A stretch of 64,000 nt of DNA from Myxococcales bacterium (GTDB taxonomy: Bacteria > Myxococcota_A > Polyangia > Nannocystales > Nannocystaceae), in contig JACKDU010000008.1 in assembly GCA_020633335.1 (NCBI GenBank), positions 124,001-188,000 on the forward strand, given 5' to 3'. The notes under the pieces are model-generated. The model made no database searches and was not told the DNA's origin. It worked only from the letters and a program-made list of their open reading frames with translations. A program made the position numbers and the translations under genes. How positions within the stretch are numbered: the stretch's first letter is position 1; every line of letters begins with the position of its first letter. This document shows positions 24,588-34,824 of this stretch, piece after piece.

Positions 24588-26048
24588 TCAGCGGAGGATC
24601 CGCCCGAGGCTCACGGTGTCCTCGCGGAAGCGGTCGAGCTCGGCGCCGGCGAGGGCCTCGCCGATCCGCGGCGGGCGGCCGTCGCCGCTCGCCTGGATGA
24701 AGAGGGGATCGAGCATCGCCGCCTCGCCGCCCTCCTCGCGCCACATCTCGACCCGCACGCGGTCGCTGGCGGTCTTGCCGGTGTGGCCGGCGAGGCCGAC
24801 GAGCTGGCCCGAACGGACCGCGTCGCCGGGCGCGAGGGCGCCGACCACCCGCGAGAGGTGGGCGTAGCGGAGGTGGAGGCCGCCCTCCAGCTCGAGCTCG
24901 AGGGTGAGGCCGGCGTCGCCCGCCTCGTCGACCGCGCGGACGCGCGCGTCGCCGAGGGCGACCACCGGCGCGCCCTCGGGGCGCCGGTACATCGCCCCGC
25001 TCCGCCCGGTGATCACCTCGAGGGTCGGCTCGAGGAGGCCGCGGGCGTCGGCGGCGACCGTGTGGAAGGCGACCGGCGAGCGCCGGAGCGCGCGGCGGCG
25101 GGGCTCGCCCTCGCGGCTGTAGAGCTCGGCCTCGCCGCCCGCCGGCCGGTAGCGGTGGTAGGTGACGCTCGCGGCCTCGCCGGCGAAGCGGATCCCGAGG
25201 ACCGGCCCGAAGCGGTGGAAGCGCTCGCCGAGGAAGCGCTTCTCGACGACCACCTTGATCCGATCGCCGGGCCGCGCCTCGGTCATCAGGTCGACGTCGT
25301 AGGCGAGCGCCTCGGCGATGAGCGGCCCGAGCTCGCGGGGCTCGCCGGCGGCGTCGAGGGCCGCGCCGAGATCGGCGTCGCGGCCGAGCTCGAGCTCGAC
25401 GACCGCGACGTCGGTGCTGGTCGGGTGCTGGAGGGTGCGGACGACGTAGCCGCCGCCCTCGCGGCAGGCCTGGAGGAGGTGGCCCTCGCCGAGCTCGATC
25501 TCGAGGGCCTGGAGCTCGCCGTGGCGGTCGCTGGCGAGGCGCAGCGGCGCCTTCGAGCCCGCGAGGAGGCCGAGATCGAAGGTCGGCTGGATCGCCGCCT
25601 CGATCGCCTGGATCCCGCCGGCGACGATCCCCGCGCGGGCCAGCGCGTCGGCGAGCGAGCGCCGGCCGTCGAGCGCGTCCTCAGCCCGCAGGAGGTCGTC
25701 GGCGGCCGCGAAGATCCGGACCGGGTCATCGCCGCAGCCGCTCGCCGGCGGATCCGCGAAGGTCCCGAGCGCGCCGCCCCCGGCCCCGCCGATCACCGCC
25801 GCGCGGGCGCCCCGGAGATCGGCGAGCGACCCCTCGCCGCGGAGGAAGAAGACGTAGGTGTTGATCACGGCGAGGACGCCGAGGAGGAGGAGGGTCCGAT
25901 TGCGCGCCTTCCGTTCGGCGGGGTCGATCGCCGCCGGCCGCTGCTTGCCGCGGCCGCCGCGAGCCTTGGTGCTCGCGCCCTTGCCTCCGCGCGCCCGCCC
26001 CTTCTTGCCCGCGCCGGCGGGGAGGCGGCGATTGCCCTTCTTCCGCAC
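24588..26048 (-). CDS. Membrane-anchored LytM/M23-like protein, catalytically degenerate
   Basis: A very basic N-terminus (about 55 residues) precedes one membrane helix (LLLLGVLAVINTYVFFL). An OapA-like region with TEARPGDRIKVVVEKRFLGE follows, and a C-terminal M23 fold (TGRSGAMYRRPEGAPVVALGD ... LRYAHLSRVVGALAPGDAVRSGQLVGLAGHTGKT). In active LytM enzymes the first half supplies HxxxD and the end supplies HxH. Here the first motif is absent and the final HxH is replaced by RVRVEMW. It is probably a non-enzymatic LytM factor that regulates an amidase, like EnvC or NlpD. Confidence 0.8.
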   Translation of the reverse strand: MRKKGNRRLPAGAGKKGRARGGKGASTKARGGRGKQRPAAIDPAERKARNRTLLLLGVLAVINTYVFFLRGEGSLADLRGARAAVIGGAGGGALGTFADPPASGCGDDPVRIFAAADDLLRAEDALDGRRSLADALARAGIVAGGIQAIEAAIQPTFDLGLLAGSKAPLRLASDRHGELQALEIELGEGHLLQACREGGGYVVRTLQHPTSTDVAVVELELGRDADLGAALDAAGEPRELGPLIAEALAYDVDLMTEARPGDRIKVVVEKRFLGERFHRFGPVLGIRFAGEAASVTYHRYRPAGGEAELYSREGEPRRRALRRSPVAFHTVAADARGLLEPTLEVITGRSGAMYRRPEGAPVVALGDARVRAVDEAGDAGLTLELELEGGLHLRYAHLSRVVGALAPGDAVRSGQLVGLAGHTGKTASDRVRVEMWREEGGEAAMLDPLFIQASGDGRPPRIGEALAGAELDRFREDTVSLGRILR

Positions 26049-26266
26049 ACGCTGGCGCTAGCAGATCGCCGGCGATCGCCGCAAATTTCCGCCCAAGTCC
26101 GCGGCCCGGAGGACGCTCGTTCGCCGGTTCCTCGCGGGGGATCCGAGCGACCTCGAGGAGAGCCGCCCGCGCGCCTCGAAGCCCGCCAAAGCGCGGTCGC
26201 GGGCGCCTCCGCGCCCCATCAAAGGAGGACAGCCCGGGCACGCGGTGGTAGTCATTGTCTCCGCTC
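26049..26266. other. Divergent intergenic region
   Basis: The 218-bp gap holds a perfect 14-bp palindrome GATCGCCGGCGATC (26064-26077), close to the start of the LytM-like gene, and a strong AAAGGAGG at 26221 that is too far from the next start to act as its ribosome site. No gene is supported. Confidence 0.4.
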
Positions 26267-27430
26267 ATGCGTACTCGACACCCGGTGCTCACCTGGTCAC
26301 GCGCGCTGGTCCTCGGCCTCTCGGTCCTCACGCTCGCGGCCGGATGCGAGGGCAAGGCGACGCCGGTCGACGCGGCCGCCCTCGGCCTCCCCGCCGTCAC
26401 CCGACCCGCGAGCGCGACCCAGGGCGAGACCCGGGCCTTCCTCGCGGCCGCCCGCGGCGAGCTGACGATCACCGCCGCCAACGGCGAGGCGATCGAGGCC
26501 AAGCCGGGGACGCCGCTCCTCGCCGACGACCACGTCCGCCTCGCCGACGGCGTCGCCCTCGTGATCTTCACCACCGGCAACGCGCTGCGGATCGACGGCG
26601 GCCTCGACTCGGCCGTCCGCGACCTCGCCGGCTTCACTAGCCCGCCGAGCAGCCGCAGCCTCGAGGACGAGCTCGCCGCGGCCCTCACCCCCGAGCAGGC
26701 CCAGGATCTCGGCCTCAGCGAGCGCCTCGGCGGCTGGCAGCTCCGGCAGCGGGCGATGGAGCGGCCGGCCGACGAGGCCGCGCCGGTCGCCCCCGCCGAG
26801 GAGGTCAAGTCGGAGGAGGAGGCCGAGCCCGAGGAGCCCGCGGGCGGCGACGGGGCGCTGCCGAGCATCCAGGGCGCGACCGAGACCCAGCCCCTCGCGG
26901 ACGCGAAGAAGAAGGACGACGACGGCGGCGGCGGCGGCTACGGCGGCCTCCCGGGCAACCGCGCCCTCGACGTCAGCCCGAAGGAGGAGAGCCGCGACGC
27001 GAAGCCGGCGGCCGAGCCCGCGCCCCCCAAGCCCACCTCGCCCGCGACCAAGCCCGCCAGCGTCGAGGACGACTTCGACGGCGACAGCCTCGTCGAGACC
27101 AAGTCCTCGAGCAACGAGAAGGGCTCGACCACACCGACCTCGGGGAAGACGGTCAAGGAGGACTTCGGCGGCTGGGGCCTGAGCCGCGCGGTCAAGGCCG
27201 GGACCCAGAGCGCGGTCACCCTGCCGGCCGCGACCCGCAAGACGATCGCCGCCTGCGTGCGCTCGTCGAAGAAGAGCCCGGCGCTGGTCAAGCTGACGAT
27301 CAAGGGCCACAAGATCAGCAAGGCCGCGGTCGTCGGCGAGTCGCTCAAGTGCGTCGAGGAGCTGGTCGGCGCGCTCGTCGACGGGGTCGCCGACGGCGAC
27401 GTCGAGGCGACCTTCGTCAAGGTGAAGTAG
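26267..27430 (+). CDS. Lipoprotein with FecR-like domain and C-terminal Cys-containing domain
   Basis: The ATG at 26267 gives a signal peptide ending LTLAAGC. Residues about 55-115 (AARGELTITAANGEAIEAKPG ... LRIDG) resemble a FecR domain, which in other proteins passes surface signals. A long acidic and Lys/Pro-rich linker follows. The last 75 residues (LPAATRKTIAACVRSS ... CVEELVGALVDG) are similar in style to the exported C-terminal domain of the kinase at 13611. The cyclase gene begins 9 bp downstream, so the pair may be a sensor with its output. Confidence 0.72.
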   Translation: MRTRHPVLTWSRALVLGLSVLTLAAGCEGKATPVDAAALGLPAVTRPASATQGETRAFLAAARGELTITAANGEAIEAKPGTPLLADDHVRLADGVALVIFTTGNALRIDGGLDSAVRDLAGFTSPPSSRSLEDELAAALTPEQAQDLGLSERLGGWQLRQRAMERPADEAAPVAPAEEVKSEEEAEPEEPAGGDGALPSIQGATETQPLADAKKKDDDGGGGGYGGLPGNRALDVSPKEESRDAKPAAEPAPPKPTSPATKPASVEDDFDGDSLVETKSSSNEKGSTTPTSGKTVKEDFGGWGLSRAVKAGTQSAVTLPAATRKTIAACVRSSKKSPALVKLTIKGHKISKAAVVGESLKCVEELVGALVDGVADGDVEATFVKVK

Positions 27431-27439
27431 CCCGCGGCG

Positions 27440-29641
27440 ATGGCCCTCAAGATCGCCGACCGGATCCTCGCCCTCGGGATCGCCCTCGCGCTGGTCTTCG
27501 CGGCGCTCTGCGCCCTCCAGCGCCTCGGCGGGCGCCTCCACGCGCTCGAGAACCTCGAGCGCCTCACCCTCGACCTCCGCTTCCGCCTCCGCGGCCCCGA
27601 GGCGCCGGGCGACGCGGTCGCGATCGTCGCGATCGACGACGCGGCGATCGCCCGCTACCCGCTCCTCTCGGAGCGCCGCGATCCCTTCGCCGCGCTCCTC
27701 CGGGCGATCGGCGCGGCCGGGGCCGCGGTGATCGGCGTCGACGCGATCCTCGTCGACCGCGAGCAGATCCTCGACGAGGCGCTGAGCGCCGAGGTCGAGG
27801 CCCACGTCGCCGCCCACCCGGGCTCGAGCGCGCCCGCCGATCGCCTCCTCGCGCGGGTCGCCGAGGCGCTCGGCGGCGACCGCCACCTCGCCGCGGCGAT
27901 CGCCGAGGTCGGCGGCGTCGTCCTCGGCCTCAGCCTCGGCGGCCGCGGCGAGGCCGTGAGCGACGACCCGGAGCTCGCCAAGGGGCGATACGGCCAGTCG
28001 ATCGTCGGCCCGACGCCGCCCCTCAGCGTCCCCCGCGGCCTGGTCTCGCTGCCGATCTTCAACGCGGCCGCGGCCGGCCTCGGGATGATCACCTTCACCG
28101 AGGATCAGGACCAGACGATCCGCGAGCTCCACTTCGCCCGCCGCTTCGGCGACGGGATCTACGCGCCGATGGCCGCGACCCTCCTCGCCGCCCGCGACCG
28201 GGTCCCGCGCAGCGGCCTCGTCTACCTCGGCGGCGAGTCGAAGGTGCGGATCGGCGCCCGCGAGGTCGAGCTGGGGCCCGGCGACCGGATGATCCTCAAC
28301 TTCCGCGGGCCGGCGGCGACCTTCCCGACCTACTCGGCGGCCGACGTCCTCGACGGCGAGGTCGGCGACGCGCTCGCCGGCAAGATCGTCCTCGTCGGCA
28401 TCACCTACCTCGGCTACGACCGCGCCCGGACGCCGCTCGGGCCCCAGTTCCCGGCGGTCGAGCTCCACGCGACGGCGATCGACAACATCCTCGCCGGCGA
28501 CCCGATCCGGCGGGTCTCGCCCTTCACCGACGTCGCCGTCTGCGCGCTCCTCGGCCTCCTGGCGACCCTCCTCTTCGCCCGCCGCCTCGACGCCGCGCCG
28601 GCGATCCGCTTCGGCGGCCTCGGCCTCCTGGTCGGCGGCCAGGTGCTCGCGTCACATGTCCTCTTCGCCAGGTACAACCTCTGGCTCGGCGCGGTCTGGC
28701 CGCTCCTCGCGGTCGCGCTCATCGGCGGCCTGGGGATCGCCGCCGCCTACGCTGGCGAGGCCCGCCAGCGCCGCTGGCTCCGCCGCTCCTTCTCCCACTA
28801 CCTCGGCGGCGAGACCCTCGACCAGCTCCTCGCGGACCCCGGCGCGCTCGCCCTCGGCGGCGCCCGCCGCCGGCTCTCGGTGCTCTTCTCCGACATCCGC
28901 GACTTCACGACGATCTCCGAGAGCCTCTCGCCGGAGGAGCTCGTCGACCTCCTCAACCTCTTCCTGACGCCGATGAGCCGGGCGGTGCTGAGCCGCGGCG
29001 GCTACCTCGACAAGTACATCGGCGACGCGGTGATGGCGGTCTTCGGCGCGCCGGTCCCCCACGCCGACCACGGCGGCCGCGCCCTGGCGACCGCGATCGC
29101 CATGCAGCGGGCGCTCGACGAGCTCGGCCCCGAGCTCGCGCGCCGCGGCCTGAGGCTCGAGATCGGCGTCGGCGTGAACGCCGGCGAGATGGTCGTCGGC
29201 AACATGGGCTCGGTCGATCGCTTCGACTACACGGTCGTCGGCGACGCGGTGAACCTCGCCTCGCGCCTCGAGGGGCTGACCAAGATCTACGGGGTCCGCT
29301 GCCTGGTCGGCGAGGGGGCCCGCGCGCTCGCGCCGGAGGAGTTCGCCTTCCGCGAGGTCGACCGCGTGCGGGTCAAGGGCAAGGCCGAGCCGGTGGCGAT
29401 CTTCGAGCTCCTCGGCGGCCCCGAGGGCGAGCTCGCCGCGTACGCAGACCTCCCCGCCTTCGAGGCGGCGCTCGCCGCCTACCGCCGCGGCGACCTCGCG
29501 CTGGCCCGCGAGGGCTTCGTCGCCTTCGCCGGCCGAAACCCGGGCGATCGGGTGAGCGCGCTCTACCTCGAGCGGCTGGCCGAGCTCGGCGACCAGGCGC
29601 CGGCGGGCTGGGACGGCGTCACCACCTTCCGGACCAAGTAG
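27440..29641 (+). CDS. CHASE2-domain adenylate/guanylate cyclase
   Basis: Residues about 40-330 form a CHASE2 sensor domain (LTLDLRFRLRGPE, VAIVAIDDAAIARYP, FRGPAATFPTYSAADVL, VLVGITYLG). Three hydrophobic helices follow at about 350-440. The C-terminal class III nucleotidyl cyclase domain starts near residue 476 with LSVLFSDIRDFT, supplying a metal-binding Asp, and includes GDAVMAVFG, GVNAGEMVVGNMGS and YTVVGDAVNLASRLE. It should turn an extracytoplasmic signal into cyclic AMP or GMP. The Popeye-like protein at 49770 could be one receiver of such a signal. Confidence 0.92.
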   Translation: MALKIADRILALGIALALVFAALCALQRLGGRLHALENLERLTLDLRFRLRGPEAPGDAVAIVAIDDAAIARYPLLSERRDPFAALLRAIGAAGAAVIGVDAILVDREQILDEALSAEVEAHVAAHPGSSAPADRLLARVAEALGGDRHLAAAIAEVGGVVLGLSLGGRGEAVSDDPELAKGRYGQSIVGPTPPLSVPRGLVSLPIFNAAAAGLGMITFTEDQDQTIRELHFARRFGDGIYAPMAATLLAARDRVPRSGLVYLGGESKVRIGAREVELGPGDRMILNFRGPAATFPTYSAADVLDGEVGDALAGKIVLVGITYLGYDRARTPLGPQFPAVELHATAIDNILAGDPIRRVSPFTDVAVCALLGLLATLLFARRLDAAPAIRFGGLGLLVGGQVLASHVLFARYNLWLGAVWPLLAVALIGGLGIAAAYAGEARQRRWLRRSFSHYLGGETLDQLLADPGALALGGARRRLSVLFSDIRDFTTISESLSPEELVDLLNLFLTPMSRAVLSRGGYLDKYIGDAVMAVFGAPVPHADHGGRALATAIAMQRALDELGPELARRGLRLEIGVGVNAGEMVVGNMGSVDRFDYTVVGDAVNLASRLEGLTKIYGVRCLVGEGARALAPEEFAFREVDRVRVKGKAEPVAIFELLGGPEGELAAYADLPAFEAALAAYRRGDLALAREGFVAFAGRNPGDRVSALYLERLAELGDQAPAGWDGVTTFRTK

Positions 29642-29717
29642 GGATCGCGGGCCGCGGCCCCCAGCCCGCACGCAGCCTCCGCGGCCGTGAGAGGGGCCCC
29701 GGCCGCGGGCGCTCTGC

Positions 29718-29723
29718 TATCCT
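29718..29723 (+). promoter_or_regulatory. -10 box of the acyl-CoA dehydrogenase gene
   Basis: TATCCT lies 26 bp before the ATG, and a GGGAGGA ribosome site (29734-29740) lies between them. This gene therefore has a leader, unlike the TANNNT starts listed elsewhere. Confidence 0.45.
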
Positions 29724-29749
29724 GCGGCCCCCTGGGAGGACGATTGCGA

Positions 29750-30922
<1,173 letters not shown>

Positions 30923-30964
30923 CCCGAGGGCCGCTGGCGGGCGAGGAGCGTGCGTGAGCGTGCG

Positions 30965-31804
30965 ATGATCGCCCGTCCGCCCTTCGCCAGCGTCGCCCTC
31001 GCCGCCCGGATCGAGGCGGCCGAGCGCGATCTCATCGCCGAGGCGGTCGCCCGCGATCCCGGAGAGGGCGCGGCGGTCTGGCCCCTCGCCGGCGGGGTCG
31101 CGGCCTGGGCGGGCGCGGGCTCGCCGCTCAACAAGGTCGCGGGCCTCGGCTTTGACGGCGCCCCCGACGAGGGCGAGCTCGCGGCGATCGAGCGGGCCTT
31201 CGCCGCCCGCGGGGCCGCCCTCCAGGTCGAGCTCGCCACCCTCGCCGACCCCGCGATCGCCCCCCTCCTCTCCGGCCGCGGCTACCTCCTCGGCGGCTTC
31301 GAGAACGTCCTCGGCCGGCGCCTCGACCCGCACGAGGCGCCCCCGACCCCGCCGGCGATCGACGTCCGCGAGAGCGCGGCGGACGAGCTCGACGCCTGGG
31401 TCGACGTCGTCGTCGACGGCTTCGCCACCCCCGACACCGAGGGCGTCCCCTCGCACGAGAGCTTCCCGCGGGAGATCATCGCCCGGGTGATCCGCGACCA
31501 GAGCGGCGGCGCCTCCTTCGCCCGCTTCACCGCCCGCCTCGACGGAGCGATCGCCGGCGGCGCGAGCATGCGGATCGCCGCCCGCCAGCGGATCGCCCAG
31601 CTCTGCGGGGCCGCGACCCTGCCGGCCCTGCGCCGCCGCGGGGTCCAGAGCGCCCTCCTCAACGCCCGCCTCCGCGCGGCCGCGGCCGCGGGCTGCGAGC
31701 TCGCGGTGATCACCACCCTCCCCGGCTCGCGCTCCCAGGAGAACGCCGAGCGCCAGGGCTTCGCGCTCCTCTACAGCCGGGCGATCCTCGTCCGGGCGCC
31801 CTGA
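30965..31804 (+). CDS. GNAT-family N-acetyltransferase
   Basis: The protein has about 279 residues. The C-terminal half carries the GNAT core: FTARLDGAIAGGASM, then AQLCGAATLPALRRRGVQSALLNARL, where RRRGVQSAL is the acetyl-CoA pyrophosphate loop (R/QxxGxA). The end has ITTLPGSRSQENAERQGFALLYSRAI. The N-terminal half is a second, weaker GNAT-like segment (VWPLAGGVAAWAGAGSPLNKVAGLGF). A GTG at 30950 would add five residues. It lies 42 bp after the acyl-CoA dehydrogenase. Confidence 0.85.
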   Translation: MIARPPFASVALAARIEAAERDLIAEAVARDPGEGAAVWPLAGGVAAWAGAGSPLNKVAGLGFDGAPDEGELAAIERAFAARGAALQVELATLADPAIAPLLSGRGYLLGGFENVLGRRLDPHEAPPTPPAIDVRESAADELDAWVDVVVDGFATPDTEGVPSHESFPREIIARVIRDQSGGASFARFTARLDGAIAGGASMRIAARQRIAQLCGAATLPALRRRGVQSALLNARLRAAAAAGCELAVITTLPGSRSQENAERQGFALLYSRAILVRAP

Positions 31805-31813
31805 TCGGCGCCG

Positions 31814-31841
31814 GAGGACCTGCCTCTTCCGACAGGTTCTC
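31814..31841. repeat. Inverted repeat between convergent genes
   Basis: GAGGACCTG and CAGGTTCTC (9-bp arms, one mismatch) flank a 10-nt loop CCTCTTCCGA. The element fills the 35-bp gap between two convergent genes and reaches the stop codon of the minus-strand gene. It is a variant of the dispersed palindrome and a candidate bidirectional terminator. Confidence 0.6.
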
Positions 31842-32313
31842 AAGCCGGCGGCCGGATGTACCAGCCCGCCGGCGAGATCAGGGCGACGCGCCGCTCACCG
31901 TCAGCCAGCGCCACGTCGACCCGCCAGGCGATCTGCGAGGGCGCCCGGTCGTGGCTGAGGAAGGGCTCGCCGAGCGTCACCCCGGCGTCGCTCGCCGCGA
32001 CCTCGGCGAGCGCGGCGGCCGGCGGCGCGTCGAAGAAGGCGAGCGGCGGCCAGCTCGTCCGCGCCTCGGCGTCGGCGCCGAAGATCGCGACCTCGCCGAG
32101 CGCGCCGTCGAGGCCGACCCGCGCCCAGCCGCAGACGAGCCCGTCGACGACGAAGGGCACCCACCAGAACGCGGGCGCCCGGGCCGGGCCGGCGATCACC
32201 CTCGCCGCCCCGACCCGGGCCCCTCGCAGCGCGCGCATCCGGGGATCGTCGGCGACCGGCGGCTGCCTGCGGGCCGCCGCCGCGATCGCCTCGACCTCGG
32301 CCGCGCCGATCAT
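31840..32313 (-). CDS. Small unknown protein after the C39-like protease
   Basis: About 157 residues without signal peptide. FWWVPFVVDGLVCGWARVGLDG and AWRVDVALADGERRVALISPAGWYIRP suggest a compact beta-rich fold. It starts 4 bp after the stop of the C39-like gene and is thus cotranscribed with it. It could be an immunity or accessory protein for that protease, an idea based on position only. A GTG at 32316 is an alternative start. Confidence 0.55.
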   Translation of the reverse strand: MIGAAEVEAIAAAARRQPPVADDPRMRALRGARVGAARVIAGPARAPAFWWVPFVVDGLVCGWARVGLDGALGEVAIFGADAEARTSWPPLAFFDAPPAAALAEVAASDAGVTLGEPFLSHDRAPSQIAWRVDVALADGERRVALISPAGWYIRPPA

Positions 32314-32317
32314 CACC

Positions 32318-33535
32318 CTACGCGGTCCCGACCCCGACGTAGATGAAGTTGGTGTGGTTGACCGTGTCCCAGCTCTCCCAGGAGACGCTGCCGCCGACCG
32401 TGTCGTCGGCGTTCCAGGGCGAGGGGTCGTAGATCATGAGGCGGCGGTTGGTGACCCCGCTGCCGCCGATCGGCACCAGGATCGACTGGGTGTAGGAGTA
32501 GCCCGCGCAGGCCCGGGCGTGCCCCGGGATCCCGGTCTTGAAGGGCTCGCCGGCGTCGATCCGCGCCTTCGCCTTCGCCCAGGTCGGCGAGCCGTCGAAG
32601 GTCGCCTCGAGGTGGCCGTGGCTCAGCGACTCGTAGCCGGGGCTCTGGTCGGAGGGGCACCCGCCCGGGGCGTAGCCGAGCGCCGGGGCGATCGTCGCCT
32701 GGGTGTAGTGGTAGCGGTAGTAGTCGAGGATCATCTGCGCCGTCGCCACCGCGCAGTAGTCCCACTGCTGCTGGCCGTGGAGCGCGAAGCAGTGGTGTCC
32801 GCGGGCGTGGGTCGCCAGGTAGTGGGTGCAGAAGGCGAGCTCGCGGGTGACGTTCTTGGTCAGCTGCCAGGGGGCGATCCGCCGCTCGAGCATCGACACC
32901 GCCTTGACCGTGGTGATCTGCTGGCGCACCGCCGGCGAGAGGCTCGCACGGAAGGTGTCGATCGTCTCGTAGCGGGCGAGCCCGGCCTTGCGGGTGTTGG
33001 TCTTGAGGGAGTCGTAGAACGACCAGGCGAAGGCGCCCTCGATCCCCTTGGCGGGATCCCCCTCGGGGACCTGGACGCCGCTGAAGTCGAAGATCACCCG
33101 CGACTTGCCGCGGGGCCCGGTGATCGGGAACATCACCCCGAGCTTGGGGTAGCCGTAGCAGACCAGGAGCGGCTTGCCGACGGTCGCCCCCCGGTTCGCC
33201 CGCTGGACCTTGGGGAGGAGCTTCTCGGCGATCGCCTTGAAGTTCCAGGAGCGCGCGCCGAGCTCGTAGGCGACGTCAGGATCGCCGAGGATCTTCGAGG
33301 CCGCGGTCCGGATCGTCCCGAGGGTCGCGCGCCCCTCCTTGACCTCGTAGTCGTAGAAGAGCGGGGTCCCGTTGATGTCGTGGATCACCGTCGGCGCCTT
33401 GGCGATCGCGCCGCGGGTCCAGGGCTGGATCCCCGGGAGCTCGCTCCGCGCGGTCTGGAGGACCGAGATCGTCGCGTGCTCGAAGGCCTCGCTCTTGCTT
33501 ACCAGGTGCTCTTTCTCGCCGTATGTCGCAGGCAT
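32318..33535 (-). CDS. C39-like papain-fold cysteine protease domain protein
   Basis: The C-terminal 170 residues show a peptidase C39-like pattern: QQQWDYCAVATAQMILDYY supplies the nucleophile (about C261) after an oxyanion Gln, GIPGHARACAGYSY supplies the His (about H339), and MIYDPSPWN the Asp. The N-terminal 230 residues are a separate domain with conserved-looking NGTPLFYDYEVKEG and KPLLVCYGYPKLGVMFPI that may be a pro-region. No signal peptide is seen, although related proteins are often exported. A GGAGAG ribosome site lies 5 bp before the ATG. Confidence 0.75.
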   Translation of the reverse strand: MPATYGEKEHLVSKSEAFEHATISVLQTARSELPGIQPWTRGAIAKAPTVIHDINGTPLFYDYEVKEGRATLGTIRTAASKILGDPDVAYELGARSWNFKAIAEKLLPKVQRANRGATVGKPLLVCYGYPKLGVMFPITGPRGKSRVIFDFSGVQVPEGDPAKGIEGAFAWSFYDSLKTNTRKAGLARYETIDTFRASLSPAVRQQITTVKAVSMLERRIAPWQLTKNVTRELAFCTHYLATHARGHHCFALHGQQQWDYCAVATAQMILDYYRYHYTQATIAPALGYAPGGCPSDQSPGYESLSHGHLEATFDGSPTWAKAKARIDAGEPFKTGIPGHARACAGYSYTQSILVPIGGSGVTNRRLMIYDPSPWNADDTVGGSVSWESWDTVNHTNFIYVGVGTA

Positions 33536-33703
33536 GTCTCTCTCCGGCCCTCGCGGCCAGGGTCACGGGTCACGCGGAGACCGGGCCCTCAGCCGACATG
33601 GCCGAAGAGACAGATACGGTCCTCGCTCGCCCGCTCACCCTAGGCAGCGGGCGCCGACCTGCGAAGCGAAAAGCCTGCGGCTTCGAGCCCGAGCGCCCCG
33701 GCG

Positions 33704-34648
33704 TCAGCCGGGGATCAGCGCCCAGCAGCAGCCGGTCGAGCAGAAGAAGCCCTCGGGGCAGTCGTGGTTGCCCATGTTGTCGATCGTGCAGGACTGCATG
33801 TCGTTCTCACACATCGGCTCCTCGCAGCCAGGCGGCGGCTCGGTCTGACCGAAGCAGACCTCGCAATTCTCGGGCATGCACGGGTCGTCGCACTGATCGT
33901 TCTTGGTGCAGAGCGAGCAGGAGCCGATGTCGGAGAGCTTGCAGTCGGGATCGCCGAGGTAGATGTCGTAGCTCATCCCGTCGACGGTCACCGTGCAGCA
34001 GCCGAAGCAGTCGCAGCCGTTGGGTGTCTGGCAGGTGTCGAGGCACTCCTGCGACTGCATGTCCGGGCAGTTGTTGAAGTTGGGGTCGTAGGGGCACTTG
34101 TCGCCGCCCGGGCTCATCGGGTCGCACTTGAGGTCCCAGGCGCAGTCGCCCTTGCCGCCGCCGGAGTTGCCGTCGAAGAAGCAGTCCTGCTTGCAGGGGT
34201 CCTTGTTGTCGCCGGGGAGGCCGGTGGCGAAGGTGTCCTCGTCGTCGTCGCAGGGCGAGATGCACTCGGGATCGGCGAGGTCGACCTTGCCGTCGCCGTC
34301 GTTGTCCATGCAGTCGCCGCAGGCGAGCACCTTGCCCTCGCTCTCGCAGACGGTCGGCGTGCAGGTGCCGCCGCCACCGGTGGTCGTCGAGGTCGCCGCC
34401 GAGGTGCTCCCCTCGCTGGCGCTCGCGCTCCCGCCGGTCTCGGTCGCGCTCGACGTGCTCGAGGTCGAGGTGCTCGAGGTCGAGGTCGAGGTCGAGGTCG
34501 CGTCAGTGGTCGAGGTGCCGGCGCTCAGGGTCCCGGCCTCTGTGGTCGACGACTCCGTATCTGAGGTCTGCGCCCCCCCATCGCTGCAGGCGACGAACGC
34601 GATCACGAGGGCGAAGAAGGAGGAAGCGAGGGTCGAAGAGCGGAGCAT
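33704..34648 (-). CDS. Cys-rich lipoprotein with Ca-binding-like loop (paralogue A)
   Basis: A signal peptide ends IAFVAC. A Thr/Ser linker (TSTSTSS runs) of about 75 residues follows. The mature domain has more than 25 cysteines in small groups and the loop CMDNDGDGKVDLADPEC, an EF-hand-like DxDxDG pattern seen in myxobacterial surface proteins. Other blocks are NGCDCFGCC, PENCEVCFGQ and FFCSTGCC at the C-terminus. The neighbour at 34825 shares nearly the same domain order. It is likely an extracellular disulphide-rich adhesin or structural protein. Confidence 0.82.
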   Translation of the reverse strand: MLRSSTLASSFFALVIAFVACSDGGAQTSDTESSTTEAGTLSAGTSTTDATSTSTSTSSTSTSSTSSATETGGSASASEGSTSAATSTTTGGGGTCTPTVCESEGKVLACGDCMDNDGDGKVDLADPECISPCDDDEDTFATGLPGDNKDPCKQDCFFDGNSGGGKGDCAWDLKCDPMSPGGDKCPYDPNFNNCPDMQSQECLDTCQTPNGCDCFGCCTVTVDGMSYDIYLGDPDCKLSDIGSCSLCTKNDQCDDPCMPENCEVCFGQTEPPPGCEEPMCENDMQSCTIDNMGNHDCPEGFFCSTGCCWALIPG

Positions 34649-34824
34649 CGGAGCATTGGACCACGCTCGTCACCCTCGTTCCAAGGCGCTCACCGATCAA
34701 TCGGCCCGGCGATGCGCGCCTGCGCGCGCCACCTGACGTCGAGGCGCCACCTCGCGCCCTCATGGACGGCCCGATGACGCCGCGACGCGATCGCGCCGCG
34801 GCGTCGAGCTGCCAGCGGGCGGCC

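Noticed and set aside
26221..26228. AAAGGAGG as a ribosome site for a start at 26245 or 26255
   Set aside because: The GTG at 26245 opens another frame without protein features, and the distance to the lipoprotein ATG (26267) is too long; probably chance or a relic.
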